Source: Pseudalkalibacillus hwajinpoensis (GTDB lineage Bacteria > Bacillota > Bacilli > Bacillales > Guptibacillaceae). Taken from it: a stretch of DNA of 64,000 bases. Every line of letters begins with the position of its first letter. Position 1 is the first letter of the stretch. The translations under genes were made by a program, and so were the position numbers. The stretch spans positions 2,046,001 to 2,110,000 of the forward strand of contig NZ_CP156674.1 of assembly GCF_039851965.1 (NCBI RefSeq), read 5' to 3'. This document shows, in pieces, positions 45,239 through 63,461 of this stretch. Under the pieces are notes generated by a model. The model was not told the origin of the DNA and did no database searches. It saw only the letters and a program-made list of their open reading frames with translations.

Positions 45239-47680
45239 CTAAGATGATGTAGCTTCAGATAGCGTTTCTACCACGAAATCGTTATTCTTATAATCGATTT
45301 TTACACGTTGACCTTTTTCAATGTTACCTTTTAATAATTCTTCAGATAGGCGATCTTCGATATGGCGCTGAAGCGATCTTCGAAGCGGACGAGCACCATA
45401 GTCCGGATCGTAACCCTCTTCGGAAATTTTATCGAGTGCAGGATCCGTTAACTCGAAGTCAATTCCATGGTCAGATAAACGAGCTTTAAGCTGATTTACC
45501 ATAAGCACAATGATTTCTTTTAAGTGTCTCTTCTCAAGAGAATGGAACACAATAATTTCATCAATACGGTTTAAGAATTCTGGACGGAATGTTTTCTTCA
45601 ACTCATCCATCACTTTACCCTTCATATCCTGGTATTCCTGACCTTCTGATCCAGTAGTAAATCCAACGTATTTATTACGTTTAAGTGTACTTGCTCCAAC
45701 GTTTGAAGTCATGATCACAACCGTGTTACGGAAATCAACGACCCGTCCTTTGGAATCTGTCAAACGCCCATCTTCTAGTACCTGTAGCAAAATGTTAAAC
45801 ACGTCAGGGTGAGCTTTTTCTATCTCATCAAGTAAAATAACTGAGTATGGCTTTCGACGTACTTTTTCAGTTAATTGTCCGCCTTCTTCGTATCCAACAT
45901 AGCCTGGAGGTGAACCTACAAGACGTGAGGTAGAATGTTTCTCCATGTATTCAGACATATCGATTCGGATTACTGAATCCTCTTCACCGAACAGTGTTTC
46001 TGCAACGGCACGAGCAAGTTCTGTTTTACCTACACCTGTTGGTCCAAGGAAAATGAATGAGCCAATAGGGCGTTTTGGATCTTTTAAACCTGCACGAGCA
46101 CGGCGAACGGCTTTCGATATCGATTTGACTGCTTCTTCTTGGCCAATTAAACGGTTATGAAGAATATCTTCCATTTTCAACAGACGTTCCGTTTCCTGTT
46201 CTTCAAGCTTGGAAACAGGAATACCGGTCCAGTTTGCAACAACAATTGCAATGTCCTCAGGTGTCACTTCTTGATTTTCTTTCCCCTGCTTTTCTTTCCA
46301 TTCTTTCTTCGTCTGTTCCAACTGCTCGCGTAATCGCTGCTCGGAATCACGAAGAGAAGCTGCTTTTTCAAATTCCTGACTTTGTACAGCTGCGTCTTTT
46401 TCTTTACGAACTTCTTCAAGCTTCTTATCAAGCTCTTTCAGATTCGGTGGTGCTGTATATGAGCGAAGGCGTACTTTAGAAGCAGCTTCATCAATTAAGT
46501 CAATTGCTTTATCAGGTAAAAAACGGTCAGAAATGTAACGGTCTGATAGCTTAACAGCAGCATCAATTGCATCATCTGTAATCGTTACACGGTGGTGTGC
46601 CTCATAACGATCGCGCAATCCTTTAAGGATTAAAGCAGATTCATCACTTGTAGGCTCATTGACCTGTATCGGCTGGAAGCGGCGCTCTAAGGCTGCATCC
46701 TTTTCGATATACTTACGGTACTCATCCAGTGTTGTAGCACCAATACATTGGAGTTCACCACGTGCAAGCGCTGGTTTAAGGATGTTCGACGCATCGATTG
46801 CACCTTCTGCACCACCCGCACCAATTAGTGTGTGTAGTTCATCAATGAAAAGAATAATATTACCGGCCTGACGAATTTCGTCCATTACTTTTTTCAAACG
46901 ATCTTCAAATTCACCTCGGTATTTCGTACCTGCTACAACTGTTCCCATATCGAGTGTCATAACGCGCTTATCTCGAAGCGTTTCTGGTACTTCATTATTG
47001 ATGATTTGTTGCGCTAGACCCTCCGCGATCGCTGTTTTACCAACCCCTGGCTCACCGATTAGGACAGGATTATTCTTCGTACGGCGGCTCAATACTTCGA
47101 TCACTCGTTCTATTTCCTTACTACGACCAATAACAGGATCAAGCCCATTGTCACGAGCGATGACTGTTAAATCTCTCGCAAGGCTATCAAGGGTAGGCGT
47201 ATTTGCACTTGCTCCACCAGCTTGATGACTAGATGAAGAGCTTTCATTGCTACCTAGTAATTGAAGTACTTGCTGACGCGCTTTATTAAGGCTTACACCA
47301 AGGTTGTTTAGAACACGAGCTGCAACGCCTTCACCTTCACGAATAAGGCCAAGAAGAATATGCTCTGTACCTACGTAAGAGTGACTGAGTTTACGAGCTT
47401 CATCCATAGACAGCTCGATTACTTTCTTGGCTCTAGGCGTATAATGTATCGATTGAACGGAATCCTGTCCGCGTCCAATAAGCTTCTCAACTTCCTTCTG
47501 GATCTTCTCAGAGCCAAGACCAAGTGCTGTTAACGCTTTGGCAGCAATCCCTTCACCTTCGCGTATTAAACCAAGAAGGATATGCTCTGTGCCTACGTTG
47601 TTATGACCGAGACGAATCGCCTCTTCCTGTGCTAAAGCAAGTACTTTCTGGGCACGTTCTGTAAATCGTCCAAACATCAT
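45239..47680 (-). CDS. clpC: ATP-dependent Clp protease ATP-binding subunit ClpC
   Basis: 813 residues. Two N-terminal repeats (about 1-145), AAA+ domain 1 with Walker A GEPGVGKT at 209-216, a middle coiled domain with a UVR-like segment, AAA+ domain 2 with GPTGVGKT near 550, and the ClpP-binding loop VGF near 680. It unfolds substrates, including McsB-arginylated proteins, for ClpP. Its ATG overlaps the mcsB stop by 4 nt (ATGA). Confidence 0.99.
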   Translation of the reverse strand: MMFGRFTERAQKVLALAQEEAIRLGHNNVGTEHILLGLIREGEGIAAKALTALGLGSEKIQKEVEKLIGRGQDSVQSIHYTPRAKKVIELSMDEARKLSHSYVGTEHILLGLIREGEGVAARVLNNLGVSLNKARQQVLQLLGSNESSSSSHQAGGASANTPTLDSLARDLTVIARDNGLDPVIGRSKEIERVIEVLSRRTKNNPVLIGEPGVGKTAIAEGLAQQIINNEVPETLRDKRVMTLDMGTVVAGTKYRGEFEDRLKKVMDEIRQAGNIILFIDELHTLIGAGGAEGAIDASNILKPALARGELQCIGATTLDEYRKYIEKDAALERRFQPIQVNEPTSDESALILKGLRDRYEAHHRVTITDDAIDAAVKLSDRYISDRFLPDKAIDLIDEAASKVRLRSYTAPPNLKELDKKLEEVRKEKDAAVQSQEFEKAASLRDSEQRLREQLEQTKKEWKEKQGKENQEVTPEDIAIVVANWTGIPVSKLEEQETERLLKMEDILHNRLIGQEEAVKSISKAVRRARAGLKDPKRPIGSFIFLGPTGVGKTELARAVAETLFGEEDSVIRIDMSEYMEKHSTSRLVGSPPGYVGYEEGGQLTEKVRRKPYSVILLDEIEKAHPDVFNILLQVLEDGRLTDSKGRVVDFRNTVVIMTSNVGASTLKRNKYVGFTTGSEGQEYQDMKGKVMDELKKTFRPEFLNRIDEIIVFHSLEKRHLKEIIVLMVNQLKARLSDHGIDFELTDPALDKISEEGYDPDYGARPLRRSLQRHIEDRLSEELLKGNIEKGQRVKIDYKNNDFVVETLSEATSS

Positions 47681-48774
47681 TGTTCATCACCCTCCGATTT
47701 CTTCGATAGTTGATATTCAAGTTCAAGTCGCTCTCTAATTAATGTAGCACGTTTAATATCTCGTTCTGTTGGGGTAAGGCTCGCACCAGCATATTGCTGA
47801 AGAAAGCCAGGCTGCGTTAAAATTAACAGCTCATTTAGAATAGATTTAGATAACCCTTTTACAAGTCCCATATCGATTCCTATTCGAACATCTGAGAGGC
47901 ATTTTGCTGCTTCTTTAGACTGTATAATTCTACTGTTTTCAAGAACACCAAGTGAACGATAGATACGGTCCTCGAGTTCAATCCTGGAGTTATCAAGGAG
48001 AACCCGTCTCGCAGCTCTTTCTTTCTCAATGACTTGCATAACAACACCTTGTAAATCTTCAATAATATCAGTTTCTGTTTTACCCAGAGTTATCTGATTG
48101 GAGATTTGAAAAATATTACCCAATGCTTCGCTTCCTTCTCCATAACTACCTCTCACGACTAGCCCAAGTTGATTAATAGCAGGGATAATATGATTCAGCT
48201 GCTGGGTTAAAACAAGCGCTGGTAAATGCAACATGACTGAAGCACGCATTCCAGTTCCTACATTCGTCGGACAGCTGGTCAAGTACCCTCTTCGTTCATC
48301 AAAAGCATAATCAACTTTACTCTCAATCCAATTATCAAGGGAATTAGCGAGCTTGAGCGCTTTCTTGAGCTCAAATCCAGCTACAAGACACTGGATACGA
48401 AAATGGTCTTCCTCGTTAATCATGATGCTAACTGTTTCATTTTCGCTTAGCAGAACTGCTCCATTCTTAGAATGCTCAATGAGGTTAGGGCTGATCAGAT
48501 GCTTCTCAACGAGAACGCGTTTTTCAATCGGTTTTAAAGCTTCCATCTCAATTAATTCAAGATCTCCAATTTGTTCATCAGGAGCATCATGAAATTGGCT
48601 TCTAACTTCTTTAATAACTTCTAAGTTTTGCTCTGGATTAGAAATGATCGGAAAGACGTAATCCTTTAGATTACGAGCAAATCTGACACGACTACTCATG
48701 ACAATGTCAGAATCAGGTCCTTCATCTTTCATCCATGGACTTACGGCTTCACTGATAAATCGCTGAAGTGACAT
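47677..48774 (-). CDS. mcsB: Protein arginine kinase McsB
   Basis: 365 residues of the phosphagen-kinase fold: SSRVRFARNL near residue 28, GYLTSCPTNVGTGMRASVML with the catalytic Cys near 167, and an RGSYGEGSEA loop. It phosphorylates arginines, including on CtsR, marking proteins for ClpCP. It overlaps mcsA by 1 nt and clpC by 4 nt. Confidence 0.98.
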   Translation of the reverse strand: MSLQRFISEAVSPWMKDEGPDSDIVMSSRVRFARNLKDYVFPIISNPEQNLEVIKEVRSQFHDAPDEQIGDLELIEMEALKPIEKRVLVEKHLISPNLIEHSKNGAVLLSENETVSIMINEEDHFRIQCLVAGFELKKALKLANSLDNWIESKVDYAFDERRGYLTSCPTNVGTGMRASVMLHLPALVLTQQLNHIIPAINQLGLVVRGSYGEGSEALGNIFQISNQITLGKTETDIIEDLQGVVMQVIEKERAARRVLLDNSRIELEDRIYRSLGVLENSRIIQSKEAAKCLSDVRIGIDMGLVKGLSKSILNELLILTQPGFLQQYAGASLTPTERDIKRATLIRERLELEYQLSKKSEGDEQ

Positions 48775-49310
48775 TATTCTCCCCCTCCCCGTGATGCTTT
48801 TTGTTCAAGGGAACGAATTAAATCTCTTGTTTCCGCAGCTTTTTCAAACTCTTCATTGTGGATATATTCTTTCATCTTACTGCGGAGATTCTGAACTTCA
48901 CGCTCGATTTCAATGGCTGCTCCAGTTCGTTTAGGTACTTTCCCTGCATGAGCCATGTTTCCTCCATGCACTTTTTTAAGTATGGGATCGAGTTTGTCCT
49001 CGAAGGTTTTGTAACACTCAGAACAGCCAAACCGACCAATTTTAGTGAATTGCTGATACGTTAACCCACATTTTGGGCAATGGGCCTGCTCTTCACTGTA
49101 AAACGACTGGGCAGGGCTTTCGCCAATTGGAGTTTCAAAATTAAGTAATCCCGATAATAAGTTATGGATAGAGAAGTGGTTAGTGCCTGGCTCAGCTTCA
49201 CCTTTTTCTTTAGCACACTTTTCACATATATGAAATTCTGTTTTTTTACCATTAATTATTTTAGTGAAATGAAGCGTAGCAGGGCGCTCACCACATTCCT
49301 GACACGTCAT
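48774..49310 (-). CDS. mcsA: McsA, activator of McsB
   Basis: 178 residues with two zinc-binding modules, Cys3/Cys6/Cys29/Cys32 and Cys78/Cys81/Cys96/Cys99, and a C-terminal UVR domain (about 135-170: LRSKMKEYIHNEEFEKAAET). It activates McsB and affects CtsR stability. GAGGAGGG precedes the ATG. Confidence 0.97.
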   Translation of the reverse strand: MTCQECGERPATLHFTKIINGKKTEFHICEKCAKEKGEAEPGTNHFSIHNLLSGLLNFETPIGESPAQSFYSEEQAHCPKCGLTYQQFTKIGRFGCSECYKTFEDKLDPILKKVHGGNMAHAGKVPKRTGAAIEIEREVQNLRSKMKEYIHNEEFEKAAETRDLIRSLEQKASRGGGE

Positions 49311-49346
49311 AAGGCAACCCTCCTCATCAATCCTGCATAATCATTA

Positions 49347-49808
49347 TTATTTATATTTTAAAGCTGTGAGCATGGCACGTAACATATTAGCTCGTAAATG
49401 ATCTCGTAATGGTAACTCTATAGTAATAACAGTACGATCAAGTACGCTTAACATTAACTTCGCTTCTCGTTCCGAAATTACCTCTTCTTCAAGCAAACGA
49501 AGGATAATATTTTCAGAAACTACTTGGGGAACCTGATTTTTTACGATATTAAGCATCTCATTGATTAAATCAGCATGGGTTTCGGGTTTAACTTTAACAA
49601 TTCTTATATAACCCCCTCCACCTCTCTTACTTTCCACAATATAACCCTTTTCAATCGTAAAGCGTGTGTTGATTACATAATTAATCTGCGAGGGAACACA
49701 CTGAAATTTATCTGCAATCTCACTTCGCTTAATTTCAACTGCATCCCTGCCATCGACGGTTAATATCTTTTTTAAGTAAGCTTCGATTATATCGGAAACA
49801 TTCCTCAC
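49347..49808 (-). CDS. ctsR: Heat-shock repressor CtsR
   Basis: 153 residues, the B. subtilis length. Winged helix-turn-helix with IKRSEIADKFQCVPSQINYV and the wing RGGGGYIRI near 62-70 that reads the operator. It represses the clp genes, including its own operon. The start is GTG at 49808 behind GAGGAGGG. Confidence 0.98.
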   Translation of the reverse strand: MRNVSDIIEAYLKKILTVDGRDAVEIKRSEIADKFQCVPSQINYVINTRFTIEKGYIVESKRGGGGYIRIVKVKPETHADLINEMLNIVKNQVPQVVSENIILRLLEEEVISEREAKLMLSVLDRTVITIELPLRDHLRANMLRAMLTALKYK

Positions 49809-49839
49809 TTAGTTCCCTCCTCTCCGTCCCCATACTGAC

Positions 49840-49856
49840 TTTGACTATATTTGACG
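49840..49856 (-). promoter_or_regulatory. CtsR operator
   Basis: On the minus strand, CGTCAAA-TAT-AGTCAAA, two heptads separated by 3 bp, matching the CtsR consensus (A/GGTCAAA-N3-A/GGTCAAA) except for the first base. It starts just after the predicted transcription start, between the promoter and ctsR. A partial third half (GTCA) follows. Confidence 0.92.
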
Positions 49857-49864
49857 TTGAGTAT

Positions 49865-49892
49865 ATTATAACGCGTTTAATATGGATTGCAA
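49865..49892 (-). promoter_or_regulatory. Sigma-A promoter of ctsR operon
   Basis: -35 TTGCAA and a perfect -10 TATAAT with a 16-bp spacer, immediately upstream of the CtsR box. Confidence 0.82.
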
Positions 49893-50034
49893 AGAGACAC
49901 GCTTATCACCTGCCTCTTATTAAAGCTTTACCAATTCTGCTGGTTTAAAGACTCATAATTCTCTTTTTATATGAATTTGTTTATTAGTCTTTAGCTTAGA
50001 TAGATCTAGTGAGCATTCTTACTATTTAGTATGA

Positions 50035-50060
50035 ATACCCTACTCAAACGCAATGCTAAC
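50035..50060 (-). promoter_or_regulatory. Possible sigma-B promoter upstream of ctsR
   Basis: A perfect sigma-B-type -10 GGGTAT with GTTAGC at -35 (3 of 6) and a 14-bp spacer. In B. subtilis the ctsR operon also has a sigma-B promoter. The -35 is weak and sigma-B is not shown to exist here. Confidence 0.35.
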
Positions 50061-50138
50061 TTCTTATTTGGGTTTTATATGTGGAAAAGACAAATATGAT
50101 GGTATGGTGATAGGGGGCAGATTTACCTGAAGAAGATG

Positions 50139-50181
50139 GCGGATGAGGTTCTTGTACTCAAGAAATAGTAGGTTTATCCGC
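50139..50181. other. Nested inverted repeat in the 5S-ctsR gap
   Basis: Outer arms GCGGAT/ATCCGC (50139-50144, 50176-50181) and inner arms TTCTTG/CAAGAA (50149-50154, 50159-50164). The 340 nt between the ctsR promoter and the rRNA terminator hold no reading frame; apart from this element and the possible sigma-B site I see nothing in them. Confidence 0.5.
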
Positions 50182-50228
50182 GATTCTGGTTTAAAGGGGA
50201 TTAATTAGCTAAATGCTTTCAATTAAAC

Positions 50229-50267
50229 CATACAAAAAAGCCAGAGACCCTATTGATCTCTGACTTT
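50229..50267 (-). terminator. Terminator of the rRNA operons
   Basis: An 11-bp RNA stem (50237-50247 with 50257-50267, one G-U pair) followed by a run of U, about 10 nt after the 5S gene. Confidence 0.9.
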
Positions 50268-50276
50268 CTTTCAGTT

Positions 50277-50393
<117 letters not shown>

Positions 50394-50550
50394 CTAACAG
50401 GATGTTAGTTCAATGTTCACCACAGGACGTGGTGCACCTTAATCAAACTTCCTTGTTTCAGGTATTCCCTGAAAACTAGATAGCACGTACAACGTTTTCC
50501 AATATGTCCAGGTCCGTGAGCCAAACGGCTCACTTCGCTTTTCGTTTTTA

Positions 50551-53478
<2,928 letters not shown>

Positions 53479-53743
53479 TTAGACTACATTAGTCGCTTAA
53501 CGCTTCTAACTTCGTCGATGCACATCGTTAGATGTGACTAACTACTAAAGATTTAACGCAAAAAAATAATAATTATTGGATGTCGTTGTTTATGCTATCT
53601 AGTTTTCAAGGAACATGGCTATCACTCGAATCGGCATTGCTGCTTCTTCGACTAGCCTGTTTTGAAAGAAGTAAATCATTCTTTCAAAACTAAACGAAAC
53701 GCTCATGTAAGGTTGGTAACCAATGTTACCTCGTAATTCTCCA

Positions 53744-55298
<1,555 letters not shown>

Positions 55299-55416
55299 AA
55301 GCTTAATCTAGCTTTTAAAACAATGTTTGTTTCCGTAGAAACAACTACTTACATGGCGTTTCGTTCAGTTTTCAAAGATCGATTTTTATTTCAATGTCGT
55401 TTTCAGCGACTAGATC

Positions 55417-55446
55417 ATCATAACATGTATGATTTGTCGATGTCAA
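55417..55446 (-). promoter_or_regulatory. rRNA promoter of the second operon
   Basis: Consensus -35 TTGACA and -10 TATGAT with an 18-bp spacer. Its -35 starts only 20 nt after tRNA-Ala, and no terminator lies between, so transcripts of the first operon and tRNA cluster probably continue into this operon. Confidence 0.82.
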
Positions 55447-55465
55447 CAATATCTTTAAGAAAATT

Positions 55466-55541
55466 TGGTGGAGCCTAGCGGGATCGAACCGCTGACCTCC
55501 TGCGTGCAAGGCAGGCGCTCTCCCAGCTGAGCTAAGGCCCC
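55466..55541 (-). tRNA. tRNA-Ala (TGC)
   Basis: Cloverleaf with anticodon TGC, encoded CCA, 76 nt; identical to the Ala gene at 59600. Last of the eight-tRNA cluster. Confidence 0.98.
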
Positions 55542-55548
55542 ATTTAGA

Positions 55549-55625
55549 TGGTCGGGAAGACAGGATTTGAACCTGCGACCCCTTGGTCCCAAACCAAGTG
55601 CTCTACCAAGCTGAGCTACTTCCCG
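55549..55625 (-). tRNA. tRNA-Pro (TGG)
   Basis: Acceptor CGGGAAG/CTTCCCG, anticodon TGG, encoded CCA, 77 nt. Confidence 0.98.
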
Positions 55626-55655
55626 TCTAAAGAAGATAATTATACAAATGTAAAA

Positions 55656-55732
<77 letters not shown>

Positions 55733-55751
55733 AAAATATTCTATTAAAATA

Positions 55752-55826
55752 TGGAGCGGAAGACGGGATTCGAACCCGCGACCCCCACCTTGGCAAGGTG
55801 ATGTTCTACCACTGAACTACTTCCGC
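55752..55826 (-). tRNA. tRNA-Gly (GCC)
   Basis: Acceptor GCGGAAG/CTTCCGC, anticodon GCC, encoded CCA, 75 nt. Confidence 0.98.
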
Positions 55827-55829
55827 AAT

Positions 55830-55914
55830 TGGTGCGGGTGAAGGGACTTGAACCCCCACGTCGTAAGACACTAGATCCTAAGTCTAGCGCGTCTGCCAAT
55901 TCCGCCACACCCGC
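55830..55914 (-). tRNA. tRNA-Leu (TAG)
   Basis: Class II tRNA of 85 nt with long variable arm, acceptor GCGGGTG/CACCCGC, anticodon TAG, encoded CCA. Confidence 0.97.
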
Positions 55915-55921
55915 AAATACA

Positions 55922-55997
55922 TGGTGAGCCATGAAGGACTCGAACCTTCGACCCTCTGATTAAAAGTCAGATGCTCTACCAACTGAGCTAATGGCTC
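55922..55997 (-). tRNA. tRNA-Lys (TTT)
   Basis: Acceptor GAGCCAT/ATGGCTC, anticodon TTT, encoded CCA, 76 nt. Confidence 0.98.
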
Positions 55998-56014
55998 TTT
56001 TCATTAAGAAAAGC

Positions 56015-56090
<76 letters not shown>

Positions 56091-56123
56091 AATATATGTA
56101 ACCTTCGGGTTATATAGAAAATA

Positions 56124-56199
56124 TGGTGGAGGATGACGGGCTCGAACCGCCGACCCTCTGCTTGTAAGGCAGATGCTCTCCCAACTGAGCTAATCCTCC
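56124..56199 (-). tRNA. tRNA-Val (TAC)
   Basis: Acceptor GGAGGAT/ATCCTCC, anticodon TAC, encoded CCA, 76 nt. It begins 9 nt after the upstream 5S gene, so it is co-transcribed with the first rRNA operon. Confidence 0.98.
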
Positions 56200-56208
56200 A
56201 CTATATAA

Positions 56209-56325
<117 letters not shown>

Positions 56326-56482
56326 CTAACAGGATGTTAGTTCAATGTTCACCACAGGACGTGGTGCACCTTAATCAAACTTCCTTGTTTCAGGTATTCC
56401 CTGAAAACTAGATAGCACGTACAACGTTTTCCAATATGTCCAGGTCCGTGAGCCAAACGGCTCACTTCGCTTTTCGTTTTTA

Positions 56483-59410
<2,928 letters not shown>

Positions 59411-59599
59411 TTAGACTACATTAGTCGCTTAACGCTTCTAACTTCGTCGATGCACATCGTTAGATGTGACTAACTACTAAAGATTTAACGCAAAAAAATA
59501 ATAATTATTGGATGTCGTTGTTTATGCTATCTAGTTTTCAAGGAACATGGCTACTATTAGCAATGATGCTTTCACATCGTTATGATTAGTAGATGTAGT

Positions 59600-59675
59600 T
59601 GGTGGAGCCTAGCGGGATCGAACCGCTGACCTCCTGCGTGCAAGGCAGGCGCTCTCCCAGCTGAGCTAAGGCCCC
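59600..59675 (-). tRNA. tRNA-Ala (TGC), rRNA spacer
   Basis: 76 nt with anticodon TGC and CCA, in the 16S-23S spacer of the first operon, nearer the 23S gene; identical to the copy at 55466. Confidence 0.98.
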
Positions 59676-59732
59676 GTTTTGTCCAAAAGGCAATATGCCA
59701 AAATGAACTTGACGTGTCAACGTGGATTTTTA

Positions 59733-59809
<77 letters not shown>

Positions 59810-59913
59810 ATAAAAACTCATTAACAATATGATATCGAAAGAGGATTGCTCTTTCAAAACTAAACGAAACGCTCATGTAAGGTTGGTAACCAATGTTACC
59901 TCGTAATTCTCCA

Positions 59914-61468
<1,555 letters not shown>

Positions 61469-61588
61469 AAGCTTAATCTAGCTTTTAAAACAATGTTTGT
61501 TTCCGTAGAAACAACTACTTACATGGCGTTTCGTTCAGTTTTCAAAGATCAATTCGTTTCTTTCAATGTCGTTTTCAGCGACTTTATT

Positions 61589-61618
61589 AGTGTAACACAC
61601 AGGATAAGTCAGCGTCAA
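61589..61618 (-). promoter_or_regulatory. rRNA promoter P2 of the first operon
   Basis: -35 TTGACG and -10 TACACT with an 18-bp spacer, about 120 nt before mature 16S. Confidence 0.7.
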
Positions 61619-61672
61619 TAATTTTTTTAAATTGTTTAAATCGTTTGTGCCGCGTTTTTAACGGCGAGTATT

Positions 61673-61701
61673 AATATACCATGTGTTGAAATATGTTGCA
61701 A
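61673..61701 (-). promoter_or_regulatory. rRNA promoter P1 of the first operon
   Basis: -35 TTGCAA and -10 TATATT with a 17-bp spacer, about 80 nt upstream of P2; a tandem arrangement as in B. subtilis rrn operons. Confidence 0.65.
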
Positions 61702-61722
61702 TACTTTTAATGAAAAAACGCA

Positions 61723-61754
61723 TAAAAAAAATGAAGCCCGTTTGAGGACTTCAT
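61723..61754 (-). terminator. Terminator after lysS
   Basis: A 9-bp RNA stem (61731-61739 with 61746-61754, one G-U) followed on the minus strand by eight T, 11 nt after the lysS stop. Confidence 0.93.
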
Positions 61755-61765
61755 TTCAAGCTATA

Positions 61766-63259
61766 TTATCTTTCAGTGTTTCTCATCTGAGGAAATAGGA
61801 GAACGTCTCTAATAGAAGGTGCATTTGTTAGAAGCATAACAAGACGATCGATACCAATACCTAATCCTCCGGTTGGTGGCAATCCGTATTCAAGAGCCTC
61901 GATAAAGTCATGATCCATCATATGTGCTTCATCATTTCCCTGCTCACGTTCTACTAACTGAGCTTCAAAACGCTCTCTTTGATCAATAGGATCATTAAGC
62001 TCCGTAAATGCATTCGCATGCTCACGCGCGACAATAAATAGTTCAAAACGATCTGTGAAGCGAGCATCTTCTGGATTTTTCTTTGCAAGTGGAGAAATAG
62101 CAACAGGATGACCATAAACAAATGTAGGCTGAATAAGTGTATCTTCTACCTTTTGTTCAAAGAATTCATTTACAACATGTCCAAATTCCATTGTTTCTTT
62201 CACATCGACTCCATGTTCTTTAGCAAGAGAACGGGCTTCTTCGTCAGTTATTTGCTGCCAGAAGTCTACACCCGTTACTTCCTTGACTGCATCTACCATG
62301 TGAAGTCTCTTCCACTCTGGCTCAAGGTTAATTTCATGTTCACCATATTGAATGGTTGTAGAACCAGTAACTTCTTTAGCAATATGAGCAACCATTTGCT
62401 CGGTTAATGACATAACATCTTTGTAATCGGCATACGCTTCATACAATTCAAGCATCGTAAACTCAGGATTGTGACGCGTTGAAACGCCCTCATTACGGAA
62501 GACGCGACCAATCTCATACACTCGCTCCATGCCGCCGACGATCAGACGCTTTAAGTGAAGCTCAATTGCAATACGCATGTACAATTCCATATCGAGCGCA
62601 TTGTGATGCGTAACGAATGGGCGTGCAGATGCTCCCCCTGGAATAGAATGCATCATTGGAGTTTCTACTTCAAGGAATCCCTGATCATCTAGATAGCGTC
62701 TCATCGATTGAATGATACGACTTCTAGCAATAAAGGTTTCTTTTGAATCAGGACTCATAATCAGATCAAGGTAACGCTGGCGATAGCGCTGTTCTACATC
62801 TTTTAAGCCATGGAATTTATCTGGTAGTGGACGAAGAGACTTTGAAAGCAGGTGAAGATCACTTACTTTTACGGATAGCTCTCCTACTTTCGTTTTGAAG
62901 GCTTCACCGCTAACGCCAATGATATCCCCTATGTCCATTGAATCAAAAAGATCGTACTGCTCATCACCAACTGTATCTTTACGAACATATAATTGGATCT
63001 GGCCAGTTAAATCTTGAATATGAGTAAATCCAGCTTTTCCTTTTCCTCGCTTCGTCATAATTCTACCCGCTAGCGAAACTGTCTTTTCTTGCTCGGCAAG
63101 CTCTTCTTTTGAAAAAGAATCAAACTCTTCTAGCATTTTGCTTGCGGTATGAGAACGGTCAAATCGATGTCCGAATGGATCGATGTTTTTGTCTTTAAGA
63201 ACATCCAGCTTTTCTCGTCTTACTCTTAGAAGGTCATTAAGTTCAAGCTCTTGACTCAT
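61766..63259 (-). CDS. lysS: Lysyl-tRNA synthetase, class II
   Basis: 497 residues from MSQELELNDLLRVRREKLDV. An N-terminal OB-fold anticodon-binding domain (about 55-140) is followed by the class II core with motif 2 FRNEGVSTRHNPEFT and motif 3 GLGIGIDRLVM. The ATG at 63259 has AGGAGTGA upstream; a TTG six codons earlier lies across that SD. Confidence 0.98.
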   Translation of the reverse strand: MSQELELNDLLRVRREKLDVLKDKNIDPFGHRFDRSHTASKMLEEFDSFSKEELAEQEKTVSLAGRIMTKRGKGKAGFTHIQDLTGQIQLYVRKDTVGDEQYDLFDSMDIGDIIGVSGEAFKTKVGELSVKVSDLHLLSKSLRPLPDKFHGLKDVEQRYRQRYLDLIMSPDSKETFIARSRIIQSMRRYLDDQGFLEVETPMMHSIPGGASARPFVTHHNALDMELYMRIAIELHLKRLIVGGMERVYEIGRVFRNEGVSTRHNPEFTMLELYEAYADYKDVMSLTEQMVAHIAKEVTGSTTIQYGEHEINLEPEWKRLHMVDAVKEVTGVDFWQQITDEEARSLAKEHGVDVKETMEFGHVVNEFFEQKVEDTLIQPTFVYGHPVAISPLAKKNPEDARFTDRFELFIVAREHANAFTELNDPIDQRERFEAQLVEREQGNDEAHMMDHDFIEALEYGLPPTGGLGIGIDRLVMLLTNAPSIRDVLLFPQMRNTER

Positions 63260-63298
63260 CTCTATCACTCCTGTCAAATCTATGTTTATCCCGCTATA

Positions 63299-63327
63299 AC
63301 TTTATCGGAAAGCAGTATGAATAGCAA
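63299..63327 (-). promoter_or_regulatory. Weak candidate promoter close to lysS
   Basis: -35 TTGCTA and -10 TAAAGT, each 4 of 6, 17-bp spacer, 40 nt before the lysS start. It would bypass the hairpin at 63391-63413. Confidence 0.35.
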
Positions 63328-63390
63328 GCATTCCTTAATCAAAAAGTAATGACAAATGCCCCGGGTGTATCATGTTATATATGAAGAAAA

Positions 63391-63413
63391 CTGCCAGTAA
63401 AGTCTACTAGCAG
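63391..63413 (-). terminator. Hairpin with short U-run between dusB and lysS
   Basis: A 9-bp RNA stem (63391-63399 with 63405-63413, one G-U) and a 5-nt loop followed by UUUUCUUC. It could end dusB transcripts or attenuate transcripts from the promoter at 63433-63461. Confidence 0.55.
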
Positions 63414-63420
63414 TCGGTTA

Positions 63421-63443
63421 TTTCCTAGCAGTAGTATAGGAAA
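63421..63443. promoter_or_regulatory. Dyad over the -10 of the dusB-lysS promoter
   Basis: Perfect 7-bp arms TTTCCTA (63421-63427) and TAGGAAA (63437-63443) with a 9-bp centre, covering the -10 and the start site; operator-like. CTAGCAGT also recurs at 63408-63415 and 63425-63432. Confidence 0.5.
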
Positions 63444-63461
63444 TGTTAGTTTGAAAGTCAA
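63433..63461 (-). promoter_or_regulatory. Sigma-A promoter upstream of lysS
   Basis: -35 TTGACT and -10 TATACT with a 17-bp spacer; the -35 overlaps the dusB stop codon. Confidence 0.75.
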
